The position numbers were made by a program, and so were the translations under genes. From contig NZ_JAQZAK010000001.1 of assembly GCF_028737265.1 (NCBI RefSeq), positions 124,001-188,000 of the forward strand: a stretch of 64,000 bases of DNA. Direction: 5' to 3'. The notes under the pieces were generated by a model, which worked only from the letters and a program-made list of their open reading frames with translations, had not been told where the DNA came from and did no database searches. Source of the DNA: Actinomycetospora callitridis. GTDB taxonomy: Bacteria; Actinomycetota; Actinomycetes; Mycobacteriales; Pseudonocardiaceae. This document shows, piece after piece, positions 48,465-56,450 of the stretch (the first letter of the stretch is position 1; every line of letters starts with the position of its first letter).

Positions 48465-49168
48465 ATGAGCGATCGACTCGAGTTCTTCTTCGACCCGATC
48501 TGCCCGTTCTGCTGGGTGACCTCGCGGTGGGTCGTCGAGGTCGCGCGCCAGCGCCCCACGGAGGTGACGTGGCGACCGCTCTCGCTCGCGATCCTCAACG
48601 AGGAGATCAGCTACGAGGAGCGGAAGAAGGCGTCGCCGGAGTACCCCGACAGCCACGTCCGCGGCCTCGAGATGCTGCGCGTGGTGCACGCGGCTCGGGA
48701 GGCCCACGGGGCGGAGGTCGTCGGCGACCTCTACACCGCGCTCGGAGAGCTCGTCTGGGACGCCGACCCGCCCGAGGGCGACGACTTCGAGGCCGTCATG
48801 CACGAGATGGCCCGCCGGCGCGACCTGCGCCCGGCCCTCGAGCGCGTCGGGCTGCCCACCGACTGGCCGACGCCGCGCACGACACCTCCCGCGACGACGA
48901 CCTGCGCGCCGAGACCCAGGAGGCGGTCGACCGCTGCGGGGGCGGGGTCGGGACGCCGATCCTGTCGTTCAGCCCACCGGACGGCCCCGCCCTCTTCGGC
49001 CCCGTGATCGACGCGCCGCCGCGTGGCGAGGACGCCCTGCGCCTGTGGGACGCCGTGCAGACGCTGGGCGAGTGGGGCGGCTTCGCCGAGCTCAAGCGCA
49101 CCGCGCGCTCGTTCCCCGACACCCCCATGTCCTCGAAGCTCGCGCGGACGGAGACGACGGTGCGGTAG
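48465..49168 (+). pseudogene. Mycothiol-dependent nitroreductase (Rv2466c/DsbA family), frameshifted
   Basis: A DsbA-fold oxidoreductase with the active-site segment FFFDPICPFCWVTSRWVVEVA (here 21 residues in sequence, CPFC pair), as in the mycothiol-dependent nitroreductase group. The first 133 residues are in one frame (to about 48863), then a single missing base shifts the rest: restoring one C between GAC and TGG gives GLPTDLADAAHDTSRDDDL and continues through GTPILSFSPPDGPALFGPV to the TAG at 49168, about 234 residues in all. Codon use and conservation are normal on both sides, so this is either a recent mutation or a sequencing error. Confidence 0.85.
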
Positions 49169-49216
49169 GTCAGCCCGGGGGCCAGGCTGACGTCAGTCGT
49201 CAGGAAGACCCCCACG

Positions 49217-50053
49217 TCACGGTCGTCGGGCGCGCACGATCCAGGTCGCCGCGTCGTACCGGACGCCTCCGGCGTGGTGGTGGGCGACGAGGTCCGCGCG
49301 CAGGGCGGCGAGGGCGTCGTGGCGGGCCGTCGGGTCGAGGTCGGCGAGCAGCCCCGCCTGCTGACCGGCCACGTAGCCCAGCGCGTCGTCGGGGTCGGCG
49401 CCGAACACCATCGGCGCGCGGTGGGCCATGAACTCGACGTCGGTGAACCCGGCCTCCCGGAGCACCGCGTCCACGCGGGCGGGCACCGACAGCGACAGCG
49501 GGCTCGGGCCCTGCGCGGGCGGGAACGCCACCTCGCGCCCGGCCGCGAGGATCGTGAGGAACGAGCGCAGCCACTCCTGGTGCTCGAGGCCCTGCCAGGT
49601 GAGCAGCACCATCCGGCCGCCCGGGCGCAGGGCGCGGGCGAGGTTCGCGAACGCCGCCACGGGGTCCGCGAAGAACATCGCACCGTGCCGGCTGACGACG
49701 ACGTCCGTGCCGCCGGCGGGGAACGGGTGCACCTGGGCGTCGGCGTGCTCGAAGGTGACGGTGTCGAGCCCGGCGGCCGCGGCGCGCTGCCGGGCGATCC
49801 CGAGCAGGCGCGTCGAGAGGTCGACGCCGGTGACGTGCCCGGGCGCCGCCGCCCGTGCCGCGTCGAGCGACGTCCGGCCCGCGCCGCAGCCGACGTCGAG
49901 CACCGTCTCGCCCGCCGCGATCGCCGCCGCCCCGAGGAACGGCGGGTGGTGCGCGGCCACGGCGGCGTCGAAGCGGTCGGCGTGCTCCGCCCAGAACGCG
50001 CCGGTCCCCCCGTCCCACGCCTCGGCCTGGGCGGCGTTGCCCGGGGCGGTCAC
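49217..50053 (-). CDS. Class I SAM-dependent methyltransferase
   Basis: A 278-residue UbiE/MenG-like methyltransferase: motif I VLDVGCGAGRTSLDAA (about 50-65), VTGVDLS, TFEHADAQVHPFP and DVVVSRHGAMFFADPVAAFANLARALRPGGRMVLLTW. The methyl acceptor is unknown. It is the last gene of the MerR-sigma-methyltransferase operon (GTGA overlap with the sigma gene). Confidence 0.88.
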   Translation of the reverse strand: MTAPGNAAQAEAWDGGTGAFWAEHADRFDAAVAAHHPPFLGAAAIAAGETVLDVGCGAGRTSLDAARAAAPGHVTGVDLSTRLLGIARQRAAAAGLDTVTFEHADAQVHPFPAGGTDVVVSRHGAMFFADPVAAFANLARALRPGGRMVLLTWQGLEHQEWLRSFLTILAAGREVAFPPAQGPSPLSLSVPARVDAVLREAGFTDVEFMAHRAPMVFGADPDDALGYVAGQQAGLLADLDPTARHDALAALRADLVAHHHAGGVRYDAATWIVRARRP

Positions 50054-51069
50054 GGCAGGGAGTCGGGCAGCCCGAAGCGCGCGTGGTGCTCGGCGCCGAC
50101 GAACGAGGTGACCTCGGCGATGCGGTCGCCGCGCAGGGTGAGGACGTCGATCGACCAGGGGGTGTGCGGGGCGTCCGCGGGCTCGTCGGGAGCGCGCCGG
50201 TACGAGGCGACGGCGAGCTGGCCGTTGGCGGTGACCTCGAGGTGGCGCCACGAGCCGCAGTCGCCGCCGAGCGGTACGGCGCGCGCGAACGCCGTGACCG
50301 GCCCGATGCCCGCGTACCAGTGCGCCATGGGCGGCATCGACCAGGTGACGTCCTCGGTGAGCAGGGCGACGAGCGCCTCGGCGTCGCCGCGCTCGAGCGC
50401 CGACGAGTAGCCGTGGACGACCTCGCGCAGGCGGTCGTCGTCGATCTCGCGCAGCGTGCGCTGCTGGCTCGCCGACGGCACCTTCTCGGCGACCAGCTTG
50501 CGGGCCCGCTGCAGCGCCGAGTTCACCGACGCCGTGGACGTGTCCATCGTCGTGGCGATCTCGGCGGCCGAGAAGCCGAGCACCTCGAACAGCACGAGCG
50601 CCGCCCGCTGGTTGCCCGGCAGGTGCTGCAGGGCCGCGACGAACGCCAGCTCCACCGACTCGCGCTCCTCGGCGCGGGCGCCCGGCTCGTCGGGGTAGGG
50701 ACCGAGCCACGCGACCTCGGTGACCGGGACGTCCCCGGTGGTGACGCGGTCGCTCGCGGGCCCGAGGTCGACGGGCAGCGCGCGGCGGCCCCGGGCGTCG
50801 ACGAGGTCGAGGCACGTGCGGGTGGCCACCGTGTACAGCCAGGTGCGCACCGAGCTCCGGCCCTCGAACGTGCCGAGCTTGCGCCAGGCGCGCACCAGCG
50901 CGTCCTGCAGGGCGTCGTCGGCGTCGTGGGCCGAGCCGAGCATCCGGTAGCAGTGTGCGTGCAGCTCGCGGCGCAGCGGCGACACCAGGCGACCGAAGGC
51001 GTCGTCGTCGCCGGCCCGGGCCAGGGCGAGGTCGTCCGTCAGATCGGGACTGACCGTTGTCTCGCTCAC
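50050..51069 (-). CDS. ECF sigma factor with C-terminal SnoaL-like domain (SigG type)
   Basis: A 339-residue sigma factor. Region 2: FGRLVSPLRRELHAHCYRMLGSAHDADDALQDALVRAWRKLGTFEGRSSVRTWLYTVATR (about 27-86); region 4: ALQHLPGNQRAALVLFEVLGFSAAEIATTMDTSTASVNSALQRARK. The C-terminal 130 residues form an NTF2-like domain (VTWSMPPMAHWYAGIGPVTAFA) that in this sigma group replaces a separate anti-sigma factor. It overlaps the MerR gene upstream and the methyltransferase downstream. Confidence 0.9.
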   Translation of the reverse strand: MSETTVSPDLTDDLALARAGDDDAFGRLVSPLRRELHAHCYRMLGSAHDADDALQDALVRAWRKLGTFEGRSSVRTWLYTVATRTCLDLVDARGRRALPVDLGPASDRVTTGDVPVTEVAWLGPYPDEPGARAEERESVELAFVAALQHLPGNQRAALVLFEVLGFSAAEIATTMDTSTASVNSALQRARKLVAEKVPSASQQRTLREIDDDRLREVVHGYSSALERGDAEALVALLTEDVTWSMPPMAHWYAGIGPVTAFARAVPLGGDCGSWRHLEVTANGQLAVASYRRAPDEPADAPHTPWSIDVLTLRGDRIAEVTSFVGAEHHARFGLPDSLP

Positions 51070-51845
51070 CTGTCCGAGTCTGCCGGAGACGGGCTGCCCC
51101 CGGGGCCGGATCCGGCCGGGCCCGCGGAGCCCGACTCGAACGCGTCGGAGACCTCGTCGAGAAAGCCCGAGATCGCCCGCGGCATCTCCTCGCGGAACGC
51201 CGCGAGCAGGGCCTGCGCGGCCACGGGCTGCAGGGCGCCGACGACGTCGAGGACCTGCCCGTGGCGCTCGTGGGGGAGGCCGGCGCGGACGTGGTCGGCC
51301 CACACCGTGCGCCGGAACAGGTCGATGAAGCTCTCCGTCACCGCGCCGACGTGCGTCGTCAGCTCCTCGTGCAGGTCGACGAGGGCGCTCAGCGGCATCC
51401 CGAGGCGGACGGCCTCGGCCCCGGCCCGCACGAGCCCGGGGTTGGGGACGCGCACGCGCCCGTCGTCGAGGGTCTGCACGAGGCGCGCGTCCACCAGCGA
51501 GCCCCAGGTCCCCTCGTCCACCGCCACCCCGAGCCAGCCCGGCAGGTCCGCGAGCGGCATCTCCAGCGGCGGCTCCGGGGCCCAGGGCGCGAGCATGTGC
51601 AGGTACTGGGCGAGCGCCTCCTCCGCGGACTGCCGCGGGGTCGCGGTGACGAGGCGCTCGATCGCGGCGAGCGCGAACCCCTGCTCCTGCAGCTGGGCGA
51701 TGAGGTCGAGGCGCGCGAGGTGCTCGGGTCCGTAGTACCCGGTGCGTCCCTGCAGGTGGGGAGGGGGCAGCAGGCCCCGGGCGGCGTGCGCGCGGACGTT
51801 GCGCACGGTCATCCCCGCCCGCCGGGCGAGTACGGCGACCGTCAT
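51066..51845 (-). CDS. MerR-family transcriptional regulator
   Basis: A 259-residue regulator. The N-terminal winged helix is VAVLARRAGMTVRNVRAHAARGLLPPPHLQGRTGYYGPEHLARLDLIAQLQEQGFALAAIERLV; the long C-terminal domain has no metal-binding cysteines and probably senses an organic ligand. ATG 51845 is used; an upstream in-frame ATG at 51890 would add a hydrophobic start. It diverges from the desaturase operon across a 36-bp dyad. Confidence 0.87.
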   Translation of the reverse strand: MTVAVLARRAGMTVRNVRAHAARGLLPPPHLQGRTGYYGPEHLARLDLIAQLQEQGFALAAIERLVTATPRQSAEEALAQYLHMLAPWAPEPPLEMPLADLPGWLGVAVDEGTWGSLVDARLVQTLDDGRVRVPNPGLVRAGAEAVRLGMPLSALVDLHEELTTHVGAVTESFIDLFRRTVWADHVRAGLPHERHGQVLDVVGALQPVAAQALLAAFREEMPRAISGFLDEVSDAFESGSAGPAGSGPGGSPSPADSDR

Positions 51846-51900
51846 CTCGGGCCCGGTGTCCACGACCACCACGCTAACGACGGGTCGCATGACATCTCGG

Positions 51901-51936
51901 GGCGACATATGACACGTGATCGTGTTTCATGTCGCC
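51901..51936. promoter_or_regulatory. 36-bp dyad between MerR and desaturase operons
   Basis: Outer arms GGCGACAT (51901-51908) and ATGTCGCC (51929-51936), inner arms ACACG and CGTGT around TGAT. Size and symmetry fit a MerR-type operator. Confidence 0.65.
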
Positions 51937-52031
51937 GTCGAAAGGTCATCCGTGCCCGAAGGACAACCTGTACGTGTAACCCCTAGTTCCCGGTACCGAG
52001 GGTTCCATGTAGCGTGGCGGAGGTGAGCGAC

Positions 52032-53153
52032 GTGAGCGATGGACAGACCGCCGGCCGACTCCCTCGCGGAGTGCGGCGCCTCCGCAAGGTGGCGTCCCGC
52101 TTCACCACCCCGCTGCTCCCCGACGACTACCTCTCGTCGCTGGTCAACCCGCTCTGGTCGGCCCGCGAGCTGCGCGGCAAGGTCATCAAGGTCGTGCCCG
52201 AGACCGAGGACGCGGTCACCCTCGTCATCAAGCCCGGCTGGGGCTGGTCGTTCGACCACCAGCCCGGCCAGTACGTGGGCATCGCGGTCCAGGTGGACGG
52301 GCGCTTCCACTGGCGGTCCTACTCGCTGACCTCGCCGCCCAAGCGGGACCAGGGTCACCTGTCGGTGACGGTCAAGGCGATGCCCGAGGGCTTCATGTCC
52401 CAGCACCTCGTCGGTGGTCTCGAGCCGGGCACCATCGTGCGCCTCGCGCCGCCGAGCGGTGAGTTCGTCCTTCCCGACCCGCCGCCCAAGAAGATTCTGT
52501 TCCTCACCGGCGGCAGCGGCGTCACGCCGATCATCGCGATGCTCCGCACCCTCGACCGCCGCGGCACGATGCCCGACGTCCTCGTCGCCCACTCGGCGCC
52601 GGACGAGGAGAGCCTGCTCTTCTCTCGCGAGCTCGATCAGTTGTCCGAGAAGCACGAGCACCTGCGGGTGCACAAGCAGTTCACCCGCACCGACGGTCAC
52701 CTCGACCTCGACAACCTGTCCGACCTCTGCCCCGACTGGCAGGAGCGCCAGGCCTGGGTGTGCGGGCCGAACGCGCTGCTCGACGACGCCGAGCGCGTGT
52801 GGTCCGACGCCGGCCTCGACGAGCAGCTGCACCTCGAGCGCTTCTCGGTCGACCTCGCCGGTGGCGAGGCCGAGGGCGGCACCGTGTCGTTCAAGCAGTC
52901 CGACGTCGAGATCGAGATCGACGGCGCCACCACGCTGCTCGAGGCCGGCGAGCAGGCCGGCCTGCAGCTCCCGTTCGGATGCCGCATGGGCATCTGCCAC
53001 ACCTGCGTCGTCCCGCTGCGCCAGGGCGTCGTCCGCGACCTGCGCGACGGCACCGAGCACCGTGCCGACGGCACGGGCGGCGCCGACTGGGACGCCGTCA
53101 AGGTCCAGACATGCATCGGCGCCGCCGCAGGCGACGTCGTCCTCGACATCTGA
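52032..53153 (+). CDS. Ferredoxin reductase partner of the fatty-acid desaturase (Rv3230c-like)
   Basis: A 373-residue electron-transfer protein: FAD-binding barrel (HWRSYSLTSPPKRDQGHLSVTVKAMPEGFMSQHL), NADPH domain (KILFLTGGSGVTPIIAML) and a C-terminal plant-type [2Fe-2S] ferredoxin domain (PFGCRMGICHTCVVPL with the last Cys in VQTCIG). It passes electrons from NADPH to the desaturase encoded 52 bp downstream. GTG 52032 is chosen because GGAGG is 8 nt upstream; GTGs at 52014 and 52023 are also in frame. Confidence 0.9.
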   Translation: MSDGQTAGRLPRGVRRLRKVASRFTTPLLPDDYLSSLVNPLWSARELRGKVIKVVPETEDAVTLVIKPGWGWSFDHQPGQYVGIAVQVDGRFHWRSYSLTSPPKRDQGHLSVTVKAMPEGFMSQHLVGGLEPGTIVRLAPPSGEFVLPDPPPKKILFLTGGSGVTPIIAMLRTLDRRGTMPDVLVAHSAPDEESLLFSRELDQLSEKHEHLRVHKQFTRTDGHLDLDNLSDLCPDWQERQAWVCGPNALLDDAERVWSDAGLDEQLHLERFSVDLAGGEAEGGTVSFKQSDVEIEIDGATTLLEAGEQAGLQLPFGCRMGICHTCVVPLRQGVVRDLRDGTEHRADGTGGADWDAVKVQTCIGAAAGDVVLDI

Positions 53154-53205
53154 CCCCGTTTCCCGCCCGACCAGGTCCCACGTCCCCGCCGGAGAGGAAC
53201 AGACC

Positions 53206-54432
53206 ATGGCCATCGCCGACGTCAAGGAGTTCGCCCACCTCAGTGAGGCGGACGTGGAGGCCCTCGGCCGCGAGTTCGACCAGATTCGCGCCGACTTCGA
53301 GGAGAAGCGCGGCGACGAGGACTCCGCCTACATCCGCCGACTCATCACGATCCAGCGCCGCCTCAACGTGGCGGGCCGGGCGATGCTCTTCGGCAGCCAC
53401 CGCCGCGAACTGTGGTGGGCCGGGGCGCTGACGCTGTCCGTGGCCAAGATCCTCGAGAACATGGAGATCGGCCACAACGTCATGCACGGCCAGTTCGACT
53501 GGATGAACGATCCGGAGATCCACTCGGCGACGTGGGAGTGGGACAACGTCTGCCCGTCCGACCAGTGGAAGCACTCCCACAACTACCTGCACCACACGTA
53601 CACGAACGTCATCGGCAAGGACAAGGACGTCGGGTACGAGATCCTCCGCGTCCGGTCCGACCAGCCGTGGCACCCGTACTACCTGACGCAGCCCGTGGTG
53701 AACACGCTGCTGATGCTGGCGTTCGAGTACGGCGTGTCCCTGCACGACCTCGACATCGAGGGCCTGCGGAAGATGCAGCTCGAGGACCCGGAGGAGTTCA
53801 AGCGCAAGCTCGAGGGCATCGCCCGCAAGCAGGCGCGCCAGATCGGCAAGGACTACGCCCTGTTCCCCGCCCTGGCCGGCAAGAACTTCGTCCCCACGGC
53901 GACGGCGAACTTCACGGCGAACATCATCCGCAACATCTGGTCCTACGCGATCATCTTCTGCGGTCACTTCCCCGACGGCGCCGAGGTGTTCACCGAGGAG
54001 GAGCTGGAGAACGAGACGCAGGGCGAGTGGTACCTGCGCCAGCTGCTCGGCTCGGCGAACTTCACGGGCAACCGGCTCATGCACATCATGTCCGGCAGCC
54101 TCGGCTACCAGATCGAGCACCACCTGTACCCGGACCTGCCGTGCAACCGGTACCCCGAGATCCAGGAGCGTGTCCTCGCACTGTGCGAGAAGTACGACCT
54201 GCCCTACACCACCGGGTCGTTCCCGCGGCAGTTCTGGCAGGCCACGCGCTCGATCTGGCGGCTGTCGCTGCCGGCGAAGAAGATGCGCGAGGCCTCGCAG
54301 CGTCGTCAGGCCCGCGGCCTGCCGCGCAGCGCGGGCGCGGTCAACGCCACGGGCTCGGACAGCCCGGACACGCCGCAGACCCCGCCGGCCCCGGCGACCA
54401 CCCCGGGACACCCGGGGCCGAACCAGGCCTGA
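53206..54432 (+). CDS. Membrane fatty-acid desaturase (DesA3-like)
   Basis: A 408-residue acyl-CoA or acyl-lipid delta-9-type desaturase. The three histidine boxes are present: HNVMHGQ (about 87-91), HSHNYLHHTY (about 122-128) and QIEHHLYPDLP (about 304-308), which hold the di-iron centre. A Pro/Thr-rich tail of 40 residues follows. With the reductase just upstream it makes a complete oxygen-dependent desaturation system for membrane lipid unsaturation. Confidence 0.92.
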   Translation: MAIADVKEFAHLSEADVEALGREFDQIRADFEEKRGDEDSAYIRRLITIQRRLNVAGRAMLFGSHRRELWWAGALTLSVAKILENMEIGHNVMHGQFDWMNDPEIHSATWEWDNVCPSDQWKHSHNYLHHTYTNVIGKDKDVGYEILRVRSDQPWHPYYLTQPVVNTLLMLAFEYGVSLHDLDIEGLRKMQLEDPEEFKRKLEGIARKQARQIGKDYALFPALAGKNFVPTATANFTANIIRNIWSYAIIFCGHFPDGAEVFTEEELENETQGEWYLRQLLGSANFTGNRLMHIMSGSLGYQIEHHLYPDLPCNRYPEIQERVLALCEKYDLPYTTGSFPRQFWQATRSIWRLSLPAKKMREASQRRQARGLPRSAGAVNATGSDSPDTPQTPPAPATTPGHPGPNQA

Positions 54433-54433
54433 G

Positions 54434-55789
54434 TCACGAGCCCAGCGCGAGGACGTTGCAGACGTCCCCGCGGGGCCCCGTGCTCGTCAGGCCGCGCTGG
54501 GAGCGGATGCGTTCGGCGAGGTACTCGGCGTCACGCCCGACGCCCGAGAACCGGCCCGAGCCCCAGGTCCACTGCCACGGCAGGCCCAGGAAGTAGAGCC
54601 CGGGCGAGCTGGTGACGCCGCGGGTGTGGGTCGGCGCGCCGCGGCCGGTGAACACCGGCACGTCGACCCACCGGAAGTCCTGGCGGAAGCCGATGCACCA
54701 GACCACCGAGGTGATGCCGGTGTCCGCCAGCGCCAGCTCGGTCGTCTCGGCCCCGGGGCGCCACACCGGCGTGTAGCGCTCCTCGGCCGGGACGTCGAGC
54801 TGCTCCCGCGCGATGTACTTGTCGATCGTGTCCTTGATCGACTCGGAGACCTCGTCGGCGTGGTCCAGCCGCTCGGTGAGGTCCGCGTTGAAGTGCAGCT
54901 TCCCGTCGCGGTGGTCGGTCATGAGGCCGTAGAGCCTCATGCCGTCCCTCGCGTGCGCCCGCAGGTCGATGTCGCGGCCGCCGTCGCGCCCGGTGACGTA
55001 GTGGTTGGCCTGGGCGGGGACGGCCTCGCGGCGCGGGTGCTCGGTGACGGGCATGTCGTAGTAGCCCATCTCCGCGAGCCAGTCGGTGACGTCGCGGCCG
55101 CGGTAGAAGCGCGCGACCCGCGGGGCGTCGCCGACGACGAGGTGCACCGTGCGGCCCTCGAGGTGCAGGTCCTCCGCGATCTGCGCGCCGGACTGGCCGC
55201 TCCCGACCACCAGCACCTCGCCGGGCGGCAGCTGTGCGCCGGACTTGTAGTCCTGCGACTGCACCTGGGTGATCCCGGCCGGCAGCGGCTGGGACATCGG
55301 CGGGGTGATCGGCGTGTGGTACCCGCCGGTGGCCACGACGACCTGGTCGGCGGTCAGCTCGCCCGCGGTCGTCGTCACCCGGTAGGTGCCGCGGTCGTCG
55401 CGGGCGAGCCGCGTGACCTCGACGCCCTCGACCACCGGTGGCTCGATGAACGCGCGGTACGCCTCGAGGTAGTCGACGATCTGGTCGCGGACCATGAACC
55501 CGTGCGGGTCCTCCCCGGCGTACGGGAAGTCGGGCAGCTGACACTGCCAGTTCGGCGTGACGAGGCAGAACGTGTCCCACCGGTAGGTCTTCCACGAGTG
55601 CGCCACCACGGCGCGCTCCAGCACGACGTGGTCCACCCCGCGGCGCTGCAGGCACCGGCTCATCGACAGCCCGGCCTGCCCGCCACCCACGACCACCACC
55701 GGCCAGTGCCCCCCGGCCAGGTCCTCGGGGCCGGTCGGGCGGTGTCGCGAGAACCGGTTCTCCGGGGCCGTGTCGGTGGACAGCGCCAT
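54434..55789 (-). CDS. FAD-dependent oxidoreductase, MSMEG_0569-like
   Basis: A 451-residue flavoprotein monooxygenase-like enzyme. FAD site VVVVGGGQAGLSMSRCLQRRGVDHVVLER (about 32-60), the family block SWKTYRWDTFCLVTPNWQCQLPDFPYAG, NADPH site VLVVGSGQSGAQIAEDL, and GLYFLGLPWQWTWGSGRFSGVG near the end. This pattern recalls the MSMEG_0569 family, which elsewhere travels with a nitrilase (Nit1) cluster; no such genes are here. AGGAG lies 5 nt before the ATG. It is convergent with the desaturase with only 1 bp between. Confidence 0.82.
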   Translation of the reverse strand: MALSTDTAPENRFSRHRPTGPEDLAGGHWPVVVVGGGQAGLSMSRCLQRRGVDHVVLERAVVAHSWKTYRWDTFCLVTPNWQCQLPDFPYAGEDPHGFMVRDQIVDYLEAYRAFIEPPVVEGVEVTRLARDDRGTYRVTTTAGELTADQVVVATGGYHTPITPPMSQPLPAGITQVQSQDYKSGAQLPPGEVLVVGSGQSGAQIAEDLHLEGRTVHLVVGDAPRVARFYRGRDVTDWLAEMGYYDMPVTEHPRREAVPAQANHYVTGRDGGRDIDLRAHARDGMRLYGLMTDHRDGKLHFNADLTERLDHADEVSESIKDTIDKYIAREQLDVPAEERYTPVWRPGAETTELALADTGITSVVWCIGFRQDFRWVDVPVFTGRGAPTHTRGVTSSPGLYFLGLPWQWTWGSGRFSGVGRDAEYLAERIRSQRGLTSTGPRGDVCNVLALGS

Positions 55790-55948
55790 GATCACTCCTG
55801 CGTCACGTGAGAGCGGGATCGGGATCGGGGTCGACGTCGACCGGTGATCCCCACGATGCGCAGGGCCTGTTGCCTGGTGGTTGCCGCCGGACTGCCTCGG
55901 CGTTGCCGCGTGTAACGGCGCGTCCGGGCTGCTGGAGATGACGGGCTG

Positions 55949-56390
55949 GTGATCGTCGCCGTCGAGGGTCCGAGCGCGGCCGGGGCTCCCCGTCGTGGCG
56001 GAGTACGCCCCGACGGGAGACGAGCCCGACGGCGGGGACGAGGCCGGGCGGGCCGCCTACTGGGTCGAGGTGGTCGCCGGACGGTGGCAGCAGGCCCAGG
56101 CGCTCGAGCACGGTGGGCAGGTCGTGCTCTGTGACAGCGACCCGCTGAGGCTGCACGACTCGTGGTGCCTGGTCCGGGTCGGTGCTGTGCCGTGGCCGAC
56201 GTCGGGGACGGGCTCCGTCAGGTACGGGCGGCTTTCGCGCGGGCCCCGGTCACGTCGTCTGGTCCTTCCCCGCGACGCGCGTCCCCTCGTGGTCCTGTCC
56301 AACCGAATCGGAGCGAGGGCGCAGTGCTGGAGCGGGGTGCTGGAGGGCCTTCCCGCTGGTGCCCGACCGTCGTCCGGGGACGCGTGACGG
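55949..56390 (+). pseudogene. Decayed P-loop kinase-like gene
   Basis: The interval 55790-56442 has no intact gene but keeps the remains of a P-loop protein. GTG 55949 starts VIVAVEGPSAAG, a Walker A that stops before its GKT; the frame then changes and continues VAEYAPTGDEPDGGDEAGRAAYWVEVVAGRWQQAQAL and VVLCDSDPLRLHDSWCLVRVGAVPW, typical of a family of actinobacterial ATPase/kinase-like proteins. After about 56210 a further shift leads to LRQVRAAFARAP in another frame. At least one deletion and one more frameshift are implied. Confidence 0.6.
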
Positions 56391-56429
56391 CAATGCTGTT
56401 CATCGCCCCACCCGGGGCCGTGTGACTGG

Positions 56430-56450
56430 TATCATCGAACACATGTTCGA
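56430..56450 (+). promoter_or_regulatory. SOS (LexA) box and -10 at the HNH gene start
   Basis: TCGAACACATGTTCGA (56435-56450) is a perfect palindrome matching the mycobacterial LexA box TCGAAC-N4-GTTCGA. A -10-like TATCAT (56430-56435) stands 7 nt before the ATG at 56443, which itself lies inside the box, so the mRNA is probably leaderless. Confidence 0.82.

Noticed and set aside
55803..56156. Minus-strand gene opposite the kinase relic
   Set aside because: Low-complexity Arg/Pro/Asp translation; the plus strand carries recognisable kinase-like segments instead.
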